Shown piece by piece: positions 36,927-44,877 of a DNA stretch of 64,000 nt. Position 1 is the first letter of the stretch; the number at the start of each line of letters is the position of its first letter. The notes under the pieces are model-generated. The model ran no database searches. It saw only the letters and a list, made by a program, of their open reading frames with translations, and had not been told where the DNA came from. This DNA comes from Corynebacterium sp. HMSC04H06. Lineage in GTDB: Bacteria; Actinomycetota; Actinomycetes; Mycobacteriales; Mycobacteriaceae. Position numbers and translations under genes: made by a program. The stretch is taken from NCBI RefSeq assembly GCF_001815935.1, contig NZ_KV823421.1:1-64000 (forward strand). Direction: 5' to 3'.

Positions 36927-38357
36927 CTAAATAATCTCGCCCGGGCGGTACTGGGCGGCCTGGGGGTGCTGGTCCGCCTTTTCAGCAATCCGGGACAGTA
37001 CCTGGCCTACCTGCGCTTCCGCAGCGCCGATGAAGGCGTGCTTGTCGGCGAGGGCCTCATCCAGGGCAGCCCTGTCAAGGGGGAGGCGCTCGTCGGCGGC
37101 CAGGCGCTCCACCAGGTCTTGGTCCGCGCCGTTTTCGCGCATGTTCAGCGCCACGGCGACGGCGTTTTCCTTGATGACCTCGTGGGCGGTCTCGCGGCCG
37201 ACCCCGGCGCGCACGGCCGCCATGAGGATGCGGGTGGTGGCCAAGAACGGCAGGTAGCGCTCGAGCTCGCGGTCGATCATGGCTGGGAAAGCACCGAACT
37301 CCTCCAGCACGGTCAGGAAGGTCTCGAACTGTCCGTCGAGGGCGAAGAAGGCGTCCGGCAGCGCGACGCGGCGGATGACCGAGCAGAAGACGTCACCCTC
37401 GTTCCACTGCTGCCCGGCCAGGTCGCCGACCATGGTGAGGTAGCCGCGCAGGATGACCTGAAAGCCGCAGACCCGCTCGCAGGAGCGGGCGTTCATCTTG
37501 TGCGGCATGGCAGAGGAACCGACCTGGCCTTCCTTGAAGCCCTCGGTGACAGTCTCATTGCCGGCCATGAGGCGAATGGTGGTGGCCAGAGAAGACGGCG
37601 CCGCGCCCAGCTCGACGAGGGCGGAGACCGCATCAAAGTCCAACGAACGCGGGTAGACCTGCCCGACGGAGTCGAAGATCCGGCTAAAGCCGAGGTAATC
37701 CGCCACGGAGGTCTCCAGGGAAGCCAGCTTGTCGTGGGACCCGCCCATGAGATCCAGCATGTCCTGGGCCGTGCCCATCGGCCCCTTGATGCCGCGCAGC
37801 GGGTAGCGCCCGAGCAGTGCCTCGACGCGTTCGATGGCCAGCAGCATCTCATCGGCGGCGGAGGCGAAGCGCTTGCCCAGGGTGGTGGCCTGGGCGGCGA
37901 CGTTGTGGGAGCGGCCCGCCATGACCAGGTGCTGGTACTTGTCGGCGTGCTCACCCATGCGGGCCACCACGGCGATGGCCTTGTCCCGGATGATCTGGAG
38001 GGAGCGGTAGATCTGCAGCTGCTCGACGTTTTCGGTCAGGTCGCGGCTGGTCATCCCCTTGTGGATGTGCTCGTAGCCAGCCAGCGCGTTGAATTCCTCG
38101 ATACGCGCCTTCACGTCGTGGCGGGTAACGCGCTCGCGCTGGGCGATGGAGTCCAAATCGACGTCTTCGACCGCTGCCTCGTAGGCGCTGATCGCCTCTT
38201 CGGGGATATCCACCCCCAGGTCTTTCTGAGCGCGCATGACCGCGATCCACAGCTGCCGCTCGAGCATGATCTTGTGCTCGGGGCTCCAGATTTCGGTCAG
38301 CTCCGCCGAAGCGTAGCGGGAGGACAGGACGTTGTTAATCTTCTTCTTTTCAGCCAC
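36927..38357 (-). CDS. purB: Adenylosuccinate lyase
   Basis: Releases fumarate from SAICAR and from adenylosuccinate. 476 residues, fumarase/aspartase superfamily. [30 protein letters not shown] and the signature [16 protein letters not shown] are visible, the last forming the flexible catalytic loop. The GTG start is preceded by GAGGG and, further back, AATAAT; either a short leader or none. It is 26 bases ahead of purC. Confidence 0.96.
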   Translation of the reverse strand: MAEKKKINNVLSSRYASAELTEIWSPEHKIMLERQLWIAVMRAQKDLGVDIPEEAISAYEAAVEDVDLDSIAQRERVTRHDVKARIEEFNALAGYEHIHKGMTSRDLTENVEQLQIYRSLQIIRDKAIAVVARMGEHADKYQHLVMAGRSHNVAAQATTLGKRFASAADEMLLAIERVEALLGRYPLRGIKGPMGTAQDMLDLMGGSHDKLASLETSVADYLGFSRIFDSVGQVYPRSLDFDAVSALVELGAAPSSLATTIRLMAGNETVTEGFKEGQVGSSAMPHKMNARSCERVCGFQVILRGYLTMVGDLAGQQWNEGDVFCSVIRRVALPDAFFALDGQFETFLTVLEEFGAFPAMIDRELERYLPFLATTRILMAAVRAGVGRETAHEVIKENAVAVALNMRENGADQDLVERLAADERLPLDRAALDEALADKHAFIGAAEAQVGQVLSRIAEKADQHPQAAQYRPGEII

Positions 38358-38379
38358 AAGCCCTCATTATTCCACGTAA

Positions 38380-39057
38380 CTAAGACGCGGGGGCAACCCA
38401 GATGGCGTCCGCGGCAGCTGCCCCCAAATGGACGGATCCTTCCTGCGTCACCACCTCGACCGTCTCCGTGTACGCCGCCCCCGCTTGGGTGCGCACCTCC
38501 ACCCCAGCGCGCACGCCGTGGGAGGCCAGGAAACGCAACAACTCGGGGTCCGCGTCGGAGACGCGCTCCACGCGGGCCGCGGCCCCCACTGGCAGCTGGC
38601 TAAGCTGCACTGCACTCGGCTGGTCCACTACGCCGTCGGCGGCGGGAATCGGATCCCCGTGCGGGTCACGGGTCGGGCGGCCGAGCGCGTCATCGATGCG
38701 CTCTACCAAGAGATCGGATACCGCGTGCTCGAGGACCTCGGCCTCGGCATGGACCTCGTCCCAGGTATACCCCAGCTTTTCTTGCAGGTAAGCCTCGATA
38801 AGCCGGTGGCGGCGGACCATTTGGACCGCGAGCTCGCGGCCTTCCGCCGTCAGGTCGAGCGCCCCGTACCGGGTGTCGGTAAAGAGCCCTTGCTGCGTGA
38901 GCTTACGAACGGCGTCGGACGCCGAGGACAATGTGACCCCCACGCGGGCGGCTAGCGCGGTCTTGGTGGCCGGCTCGGCGGACCATTCCTTCAACAGCCA
39001 CGCGGCTTTGAGGTAGTTCTGCGTGCTAACCGGCAGGTCATTGAGCTCGATGTCCAT
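38380..39057 (-). CDS. mntR: DtxR-family, MntR-like manganese-responsive repressor
   Basis: 225 residues: winged helix (about 10-72), dimerisation/metal domain (about 73-145) and a C-terminal SH3-like FeoA domain (150-222). Metal ligands by alignment with DtxR: His84 and Glu88 (RRHRLIE), His103, then Glu107 in HAEAEVLEH in place of the DtxR Cys102, with Glu110 and His111. That Glu is the position which makes MntR prefer Mn over Fe. The residue matching DtxR Met10 is Asn14. It diverges from nrdI-nrdF and is probably autoregulated through the shared palindrome. The start ATG is six bases after TAGAGT (leaderless). Mn specificity is inferred, not shown. Confidence 0.82.
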   Translation of the reverse strand: MDIELNDLPVSTQNYLKAAWLLKEWSAEPATKTALAARVGVTLSSASDAVRKLTQQGLFTDTRYGALDLTAEGRELAVQMVRRHRLIEAYLQEKLGYTWDEVHAEAEVLEHAVSDLLVERIDDALGRPTRDPHGDPIPAADGVVDQPSAVQLSQLPVGAAARVERVSDADPELLRFLASHGVRAGVEVRTQAGAAYTETVEVVTQEGSVHLGAAAADAIWVAPAS

Positions 39058-39063
39058 GGGGAT

Positions 39064-39105
39064 ACTCTAACAAACTTGAAACTACGGCGTACCGTAGTTT
39101 AAATT
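39064..39105. promoter_or_regulatory. Shared mntR-nrdI promoter region with a 9+9 bp palindromic operator
   Basis: An inverted repeat AAACTACGG-N4-CCGTAGTTT occupies 39079-39100. It lies between TTGAAA (39076-39081) and TAAATT (39100-39105), a -35/-10 pair 18 bp apart with the nrdI ATG six bases on. On the minus strand TAGAGT (39064-39069) is the mntR -10, which puts its -35 inside the palindrome. A repressor bound here would block both leaderless promoters. Confidence 0.7.
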
Positions 39106-39111
39106 TGCTTC

Positions 39112-39546
39112 ATGCCGTATTCTGTCGATTCGTTCCGGACGTGCGCGACCGATTTGATCTATTTTTCCTCCGCCTCCGAGAACACCCACCGTTTCGTAGC
39201 CCAGCTCAACCGGCCCGCCGCGCGCATCCCCCTGCGCCCTAAACGCGAACCCATGCTGCTGGCCACTCGGCCTTTCGTCTTGGTCGTCCCCACTTACGGC
39301 GGCGGCAACCGCGCGCAAGCTATCCCGCGCCAGGTGCGGGCGTTCCTCAACGTGCCTGCCAACCGCGCCCTCCTGCGCGGCGTCATCACGAGCGGAAACA
39401 CCAATTTCGGCGAGGATTTCTGCGTCGCCGGAAAACTGATTGCTAACAAGACCGGGGTCCCGGAGCTGTACCACTTCGAGCTTCTCGGCACCCCCTTCGA
39501 CGTCGAACGCGTCAACGCAGGACTGGCCTATTTTTGGGCCCACTGA
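39112..39546 (+). CDS. nrdI: NrdI flavodoxin for ribonucleotide reductase activation
   Basis: 144-residue FMN protein that generates the oxidant (superoxide/peroxide) used to activate Nrd[16 protein letters not shown] is the phosphate loop, [18 protein letters not shown] the flavin 50s-type loop and [17 protein letters not shown] the second flavin loop. It has about ten more N-terminal residues than usual NrdI; no later start codon fits. In class Ib it supplies oxidant to the Mn site; with the metal-free NrdF next to it, it would instead drive conversion of the radical tyrosine to DOPA. It precedes nrdF by 58 bases and no nrdE or nrdH is nearby. Confidence 0.9.
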   Translation: MPYSVDSFRTCATDLIYFSSASENTHRFVAQLNRPAARIPLRPKREPMLLATRPFVLVVPTYGGGNRAQAIPRQVRAFLNVPANRALLRGVITSGNTNFGEDFCVAGKLIANKTGVPELYHFELLGTPFDVERVNAGLAYFWAH

Positions 39547-39604
39547 CCGGCCGCAATACGCAACGCCTTTTACCCACCCACCAAGCCTTAAAGGAGAGCA
39601 AGAA

Positions 39605-40606
39605 TTGTCCATTATCTCGCAGTCCGTCACCCCGCCCGAGCTCAAGCGGACACCAGCAGCCCGCGTGCGGCCCATCAACTGGAACCGCACCCAGGATCCG
39701 AAGGACCTAGAGGTCTGGAACCGGCTGACTTCCAATTTCTGGCTGCCCGAGAAGGTCCCGCTGTCCAATGACTTGAACGACTGGCACGGGCTGACGGCTA
39801 CGGAACGCACCCAGACCATCCGCGTTTTCACCGGGCTGACCCTGCTGGACACGCTCCAAGCCACGGTGGGCGAGGTCTCCCAGATCCCCGACGCCCAAAC
39901 CGAGCACGAGGAGGCGGTCTACACCAACATCGCTTTCATGCAATCCGTGCACGCGCGCAGCTATTCTTCGATCTTTTCAACCCTGACCACCACGGAGGAA
40001 ATCGACGCCGCCTACCAGTGGGCGGTGGACAACGACCTGCTCCAGCGGCGCGTGAAAATGGTGGCCCGCCACTACTTCGGCGCGGACAAGCTAAAGCGCA
40101 AGGCCGCGGCCACCTTGCTTTCATCGCTGCTGCTCTACGCGGGGTTCTACCTCCCGCTCCACTTCGCCGCGCGCGGCACCCTGACCAATACCGCGGATCT
40201 CATCCGCCTCATCTTGCGGGACAAAGCGGTGCACGGCTACTACTCCGGCTACAAGTTCCAGCGGGGCCTAGAAAAGGCCCCGCACCGCGCCGCAGAGCTC
40301 GACGACTTCGTGCACGACCTGCTCGACAAGCTCTACGAACTCGAGCTGCAGTATTCGGCAGAGCTCTACGAGCCCCTGGGGCTAATGGACGGCGTGGCCA
40401 CGTTCGTGCGCTACAACGCCAATAAGGCGCTCATGAACCTGGGATACCCGGCGCGCTTTGACTATTCGTCCACGGCCGTGGACTCGGCGGTACTGACCGC
40501 GCTGGCCCCCAGCGCGGACGAGAACCACGACTTCTTTTCCGGATCGGGCTCCTCCTACGTCATCGGGCGCGCAGAGGCCACCAACGACGCAGACTGGAGC
40601 TTCTAA
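39605..40606 (+). CDS. nrdF: Class Ie (QSK-type, metal-free) ribonucleotide reductase beta subunit NrdF
   Basis: 333 residues with the whole R2F fold. Against S. Typhimurium R2F numbering the offset is a constant +15: Asp82 (D67), His116 (H101), Tyr120 (radical Y105) and His210 (H195) are kept, but the three metal-binding glutamates are Gln113 (E98), Ser173 (E158) and Lys207 (E192), in FMQSVHARSY, TLLSSLLLY and LRDKAVHGYY. This Q-S-K set defines class Ie, which uses a DOPA radical without metal. The C-terminal tail SADENHDFFSGSGSSYVIG that docks in NrdE is intact, so it should serve an NrdE encoded elsewhere. Start is TTG 39605 with AAAGGAG eight bases upstream. Confidence 0.92.
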   Translation: MSIISQSVTPPELKRTPAARVRPINWNRTQDPKDLEVWNRLTSNFWLPEKVPLSNDLNDWHGLTATERTQTIRVFTGLTLLDTLQATVGEVSQIPDAQTEHEEAVYTNIAFMQSVHARSYSSIFSTLTTTEEIDAAYQWAVDNDLLQRRVKMVARHYFGADKLKRKAAATLLSSLLLYAGFYLPLHFAARGTLTNTADLIRLILRDKAVHGYYSGYKFQRGLEKAPHRAAELDDFVHDLLDKLYELELQYSAELYEPLGLMDGVATFVRYNANKALMNLGYPARFDYSSTAVDSAVLTALAPSADENHDFFSGSGSSYVIGRAEATNDADWSF

Positions 40607-40640
40607 CTCTGTTGCCCGAACAGCCGGGCGCCCGCGCCTG

Positions 40641-41930
40641 CTAGCGGTCCTGGCCAGGCACCTCGATGCGCCCTTCCTGGGCAGCCAGCGCGATGTCGCG
40701 GCGGTAGAATCCACCGTCCATAGTGATGCCTTCGAGCACCTCGTAGGCGGCCTCGCGGGCAGCGGCGAGGGTCGAGCCCTTGCCCAGGGCGTTGAGCACG
40801 CGCCCGCCGTTGGATACCACCTTGCCCTCGGCCACGGTGGTGCCCGCGTGCAGGATGCGCTCCGGATCCTCCAGGGCGTCGCCGGTAATTTCGTCACCCT
40901 TGCGCGGGGAGGCTGGGTAGCCCTCGGCGGCCAGCACCACGGTCACGGCGAAGGCGGGCTCCCACTCCAGTGGGCTGAGATCCGCCAGCTTGCCGGTGGC
41001 CACCGCGTTGAGAGCCTCCGCCAGCGGGGAGGTCAGCAGGCTGAGCACGGCCTGGGTCTCCGGATCGCCGAAGCGGCAGTTGAACTCGATAACCGCCGGG
41101 CCCTCCGGGCCCCACGCCAGGCCGGCGTAGAGAAGACCCGAATAGGGGGTGCCGCGGGCGACCAGCTCGCGGGCGACGGGCGCGCAGACCTCGTCGACGA
41201 TGGTGTTGACGCCGTCCTGTGGCAGCCACGGCAGCGGCGTGTAGGCGCCCATGCCGCCGGTGTTGGGGCCTTCGTCGTTGTCGTAGGCGCGCTTGTGATC
41301 CTGGGCGGGCAGCAGCGGCACGACGGTTTCGCCGTCGACCAGGCAGAACAGGGAGACCTCCGGGCCGGGCAGGAAGGACTCGATGAGCACGGAGTTGCCT
41401 CCGTTGTGCACTGCCTTGATGTGCTCCTCGGCCTGCTCGCGGTCCTCGGTGACCACCACGCCCTTACCGCCGGCCAGGCCGTCGTCCTTGACCACGTAGA
41501 CTGGGCCGAATTCGTCGAGGACCCGGGAGATCTCGTCCTCCGCGGCATCCGGGCCGATGGTCTCCGCGTGCGCGGTGCGCACGCCGGCCGCGTCCATCAC
41601 GTCCTTGGCAAACGCCTTCGATCCCTCGATCTGGGCGGCCTCCTGGTTGGGACCGAAGACCGCGATTCCGGCGTCCCGCAGGGCATCAGCAACGCCGGCC
41701 ACCAGCGGAACCTCCGGACCGATGACCACCAGGTCCGCAGCAACGTCCTGGGCCAGGCCCGTCATCTGGGCCGGGTCGTCTACCCGGGTATAGTCCGCGT
41801 GCACGGTGGCGATCCGGTCCATGCACGGGCTGCCCGGCGCCACGTGCAATTCAGTGGTCGCCGGATCAGCAGCTAGTCCTTTCAAGAGGGCATGTTCGCG
41901 GCCGCCCGAGCCAATCACGAGAATACGCAT
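40641..41930 (-). CDS. purD: Phosphoribosylamine-glycine ligase (GAR synthetase)
   Basis: Second purine step. 429 residues, ATP-grasp fold: [15 protein letters not shown] at the N-terminus, [16 protein letters not shown] in the ATP site, and [14 protein letters not shown], the family signature. ATG 41930 lies exactly seven bases after TAAGAT (41938-41943, minus strand), so leaderless; the longer frame to 41993 is discarded. Convergent with nrdF and divergent from the HIT gene. Confidence 0.97.
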   Translation of the reverse strand: MRILVIGSGGREHALLKGLAADPATTELHVAPGSPCMDRIATVHADYTRVDDPAQMTGLAQDVAADLVVIGPEVPLVAGVADALRDAGIAVFGPNQEAAQIEGSKAFAKDVMDAAGVRTAHAETIGPDAAEDEISRVLDEFGPVYVVKDDGLAGGKGVVVTEDREQAEEHIKAVHNGGNSVLIESFLPGPEVSLFCLVDGETVVPLLPAQDHKRAYDNDEGPNTGGMGAYTPLPWLPQDGVNTIVDEVCAPVARELVARGTPYSGLLYAGLAWGPEGPAVIEFNCRFGDPETQAVLSLLTSPLAEALNAVATGKLADLSPLEWEPAFAVTVVLAAEGYPASPRKGDEITGDALEDPERILHAGTTVAEGKVVSNGGRVLNALGKGSTLAAAREAAYEVLEGITMDGGFYRRDIALAAQEGRIEVPGQDR

Positions 41931-41958
41931 ACCGTCTATCTTAACTTGCCGGTAGCCT
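41931..41958. promoter_or_regulatory. Divergent leaderless promoters of purD and the HIT-family gene
   Basis: Minus strand: TAAGAT (41938-41943) seven bases before purD. Plus strand: TAGCCT (41953-41958) six bases before the HIT ATG at 41965. Neither gene has a Shine-Dalgarno sequence. Confidence 0.5.
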
Positions 41959-41964
41959 GGGGCC

Positions 41965-42390
41965 ATGGCTTCTGTATTTACCAAGATCATCAACGGAGAA
42001 CTCCCCGGCCGCTTTGTCTACCGGGACGAGCAGTGCGTGGCGTTTTTGTCCATCGAGCCGCTGCGCTACGGGCACACCCTGGTCGTGCCGGTGCAGGAGG
42101 TCGACAAGTGGACTGACCTCGATCCGGAGACCTGGGGCCACCTGAACCAGGTCGCCCTGCGCATCGGCCAGGCCATCAAGAACGCTTTCGGCACCCCGCG
42201 CGCCGGCTACATCATCGCCGGATTCGACGTCCCCCACACCCACATCCACCTCTTCCCCACCGAGAAGATGTCGGAATACGATTTCTCCAAGACCTACGCC
42301 GCCGAGGACACCGACCCGGCCGCCATGGACGAGGCCGCCGCCCGCATCCGGCAGCACTTGGGCACCGACTCGGAGGGCCGCCCGGCCTAA
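41965..42390 (+). CDS. HIT-family nucleotide hydrolase
   Basis: 141-residue histidine-triad protein; family members hydrolyse AMP-lysine, adenosine phosphoramidates or dinucleoside polyphosphates. [20 protein letters not shown] and [18 protein letters not shown] open the fold, and PHTHIHLFP is the His triad. The convergent neighbour is the two-component kinase gene, which its stop codon overlaps by four bases, as in mycobacteria (Rv0759c beside phoPR). Confidence 0.9.
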   Translation: MASVFTKIINGELPGRFVYRDEQCVAFLSIEPLRYGHTLVVPVQEVDKWTDLDPETWGHLNQVALRIGQAIKNAFGTPRAGYIIAGFDVPHTHIHLFPTEKMSEYDFSKTYAAEDTDPAAMDEAAARIRQHLGTDSEGRPA

Positions 42391-43865
42391 TCCGCCGAAA
42401 CCGCTGGATCGTTGGCCTCCGCACAGGCCGGCAGGCGCACGGTAAACACCGACCCCTCCCCCGGGGTCGAATCCACTGTGATGCTGCCGCCGTGTTGTTC
42501 CACCAGGGACTTCACGATGGCCAGCCCCAAGCCCGAGCCACCCGTGTCACGCGTGCGCGAACTATCTTCACGGTAGAAGCGCTCGAAGATATGGGCGGCT
42601 ACTTCTTTGTCCATGCCCTTGCCGTCGTCGATCACATCGAGCAGCACGTCGGTCGCGTCCCGGCGCAGCTGCAGTGTCACCGCCGCGTCATCGCCGCCGT
42701 GGCGGATGCCGTTAGAAATCAGGTTGAGCAACACCTGGTGCAGGCGGTCCGGGTCACCGTCGACCACAGGCACGGAATTCGACTTGTTGACCACCTGGAT
42801 GTCCCGGCCGGGAAAGGCCGCTCGGGCCGAGGATCCGACCGATAAGGCCAGCTCCAGCATGTCCACCGGTTTCTTGTCCAGCCGGTTGCCCTCGGCGCGG
42901 GTGAGCGAGAGCAGGTCCTCGACCAGCAGCGACATGCGAGTCGACTCGGAGTCGATCTTGGATAGGACCAGGTCCACGTCCTGGGTAGCCCCGGAGCGGT
43001 AGAGCTCCGTGTAGCCGCGCAGGCTGGTCAGCGGGGTACGCAACTCGTGGGAGGCGTCGCCGACAAACCGGCGCATCTGGCCCTCCTTCATCTGGGCCTC
43101 CTCCACGGACCGCTGCAGGTGCCCCAGCATGACGTTGAGCGCGCCCGCCAGCTGGCCGACCTCGGTGTGCAGCGGCCACTCGGGCACGCGCTTGTTCAGA
43201 TCCCCGGCGGCGATTTCCGAGGCGGTCTTTTCCACCACCCGCAGCGGGCGCAGCGCCCACCGGATGGACCAATACCCGGCCAGCGCGATGAGGGCGATGA
43301 CCAGGGACAGGATCAGCACCTGGACCACCGCCAGGCCCTGCAGAATGCTGGCCTCGCTACCCAGGGACTTGGCCACGACCGTGACCACCCCGTCGGTCTC
43401 GAAGGCCTGCGCGCGCCACTTAACCTCGTTGACCGCGGAGTCGGTCGTGGACTCCACCGTCTCCGGGGAGCCGCCGATGTAGAGGCCGTCGACCCGCGGC
43501 ATGGAGTCGAAGACGTTGAAGTATTCGATGGAGCCGTTGGGGTAAATCTTGATGACGCAGAAATCCGTCGGCGGGCGCTGCGAGCGGTCGCCCAGGTTGA
43601 ACAGCTCGGGGCTTTGCGCCCAGCCCTTGGCTGCGGAGGCGATGTCCTCATCCACGCGGTTGTACAACACGTCCCGCATGATCGAGGAGACGGCCACGGA
43701 GCTGCCGACTAGGCCCAGGCCGGAGACCACGACCAGCAGGACCACCAGCCAGGTGCGCAGGGGCAGGGCGGTGGTCTTGAAGCGGCCCTTGAACACCCGC
43801 TTCACCTTGCCCCACGCGGAAGTAGGTGCTGCGGCCTGGCGGGCGCTAGTTTCGGTATCGGTCAT
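42387..43865 (-). CDS. phoS: Sensor histidine kinase of the phosphate-starvation system (PhoS; PhoR in mycobacteria)
   Basis: 492-residue membrane kinase. TM1 is about 37-60, the sensor domain about 61-180, TM2 about 183-207, then a HAMP domain, HisKA with phospho-acceptor His in FVGDASHELRTPLTSLRGY, and a HATPase domain with NLISNGIRHGG (N box), VIDDGKGMD (G1) and GGSGLGLAIVKSLVEQHGG (G2). C. glutamicum names this kinase PhoS; it responds to low phosphate and turns on pst genes. The neighbours (HIT gene, pqo) match that assignment. It is downstream of the regulator gene by 43 bases. Confidence 0.85.
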   Translation of the reverse strand: MTDTETSARQAAAPTSAWGKVKRVFKGRFKTTALPLRTWLVVLLVVVSGLGLVGSSVAVSSIMRDVLYNRVDEDIASAAKGWAQSPELFNLGDRSQRPPTDFCVIKIYPNGSIEYFNVFDSMPRVDGLYIGGSPETVESTTDSAVNEVKWRAQAFETDGVVTVVAKSLGSEASILQGLAVVQVLILSLVIALIALAGYWSIRWALRPLRVVEKTASEIAAGDLNKRVPEWPLHTEVGQLAGALNVMLGHLQRSVEEAQMKEGQMRRFVGDASHELRTPLTSLRGYTELYRSGATQDVDLVLSKIDSESTRMSLLVEDLLSLTRAEGNRLDKKPVDMLELALSVGSSARAAFPGRDIQVVNKSNSVPVVDGDPDRLHQVLLNLISNGIRHGGDDAAVTLQLRRDATDVLLDVIDDGKGMDKEVAAHIFERFYREDSSRTRDTGGSGLGLAIVKSLVEQHGGSITVDSTPGEGSVFTVRLPACAEANDPAVSAD

Positions 43866-43908
43866 GCTGGGGGACGGGGCAATCTCTCTTGAAGGTCAGG
43901 GACGGGTT

Positions 43909-44631
43909 TTAGCTGCGCGGGGTGCGCAGCACGTAGCCCACGCCACGGACGGTGTGGATGAGCGGGGTGTCGCCGGTATCAATCTTGCGGCGCAGGTAGG
44001 AGATATAGGACTCGACCACGTTGCCGTCGCCGCCGAAGTCGTAGTGCCAGACGTTGTCCAGGATCTTGGCCTTGGACAAAACGACCTCCTTGTTCTGCAT
44101 GAGGTAGCGCAGGAGGTTGAACTCGGTGGGCGAAAGATCGATGATCTTGCCCGCCTTGGTGACCTCATGGGTATCGTCGTTGAGAGTCAGGTCGGCGTAG
44201 GACATAGTCGCGTTGTTGGACTCGTCCTCCACACTGGCCCCGCGGCGCAGGATGACGCGCAGGCGGGTGATGACCTCTTCCAGGCTAAAGGGCTTGGTCA
44301 CGTAGTCGTCCGCGCCAATGGTCAGGCCGTGAATGCGCTGCTCGACGCTATCCTTGGCGGTCAGGTAGAGCGCTGGGCCGTCGAGGCCCTCGGAGCGCAG
44401 CTTGCCCAGAAGCTCGAAGCCGTCCATGCCCGGCATCATGACGTCCAGGATGTAGGCGTCCGGGTTTATCTCGCGGGCAATCCGCAGCGCCTCGGTGCCG
44501 GAACTGGCCGTGCGCACGTCGAAGCCCTGGAATTTCAGGGACACGGTCAGCAGCTCGACAATATTGGGCTCGTCGTCTACGACGAGGATTTTAACGTTTT
44601 CGGTGCTCTTGTCGTCCATTGTTGTGACCAT
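43909..44631 (-). CDS. phoR: Response regulator of the phosphate-starvation system (PhoR; PhoP in mycobacteria)
   Basis: 240-residue OmpR/PhoB-type regulator. Receiver: acidic pair in VVDDEPNIVE, phospho-acceptor Asp in AYILDVMMPGMDG, Thr in LYLTAKDS and Lys in DYVTKPFS. The winged helix ends HTVRGVGYVLRTP. The ATG at 44631 or 44619 could be used. An imperfect inverted repeat in its leader (about 44663-44706) may fold. Expected target: pstS promoter repeats at 14.1 kb. Confidence 0.87.
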   Translation of the reverse strand: MVTTMDDKSTENVKILVVDDEPNIVELLTVSLKFQGFDVRTASSGTEALRIAREINPDAYILDVMMPGMDGFELLGKLRSEGLDGPALYLTAKDSVEQRIHGLTIGADDYVTKPFSLEEVITRLRVILRRGASVEDESNNATMSYADLTLNDDTHEVTKAGKIIDLSPTEFNLLRYLMQNKEVVLSKAKILDNVWHYDFGGDGNVVESYISYLRRKIDTGDTPLIHTVRGVGYVLRTPRS

Positions 44632-44805
44632 CGCTTTCTACTATTGGGACCTTTCAGCCCGCCGGTACCGCGGACCTACTCGAGACGAAGTCCGCGCCCG
44701 GTACGGGGCTGCTAGGAGAGAATCTGGTTCTCTCAGCTACTACACAGCAGTCTGCCACTTCAATTATCAAAGGTACTGACCGGTTACTGCAAGAACCCTG
44801 TGAGT

Positions 44806-44837
44806 TAGAAAAGCGGGCCCAGCCGTGCTGGGCCCGC
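44806..44837 (-). terminator. Terminator of pqo
   Basis: An 11 bp perfect stem (44813-44823 with 44827-44837) with a 3-base loop is followed on the minus strand by TTTTC. The remaining 44632-44805 is the phoR leader. Confidence 0.85.
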
Positions 44838-44877
44838 AGTTTTCACCGAAAACGCGTGGTACTAGACCTCGAAAACC

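Noticed and set aside
36966..38603. 545-residue open frame opposite purB
   Set aside because: Covers purB exactly and runs into the MntR-like gene; no recognisable domain. Similar shadows lie opposite purL (26810-28477), purF (21517-22938) and nagE (61913-63646).
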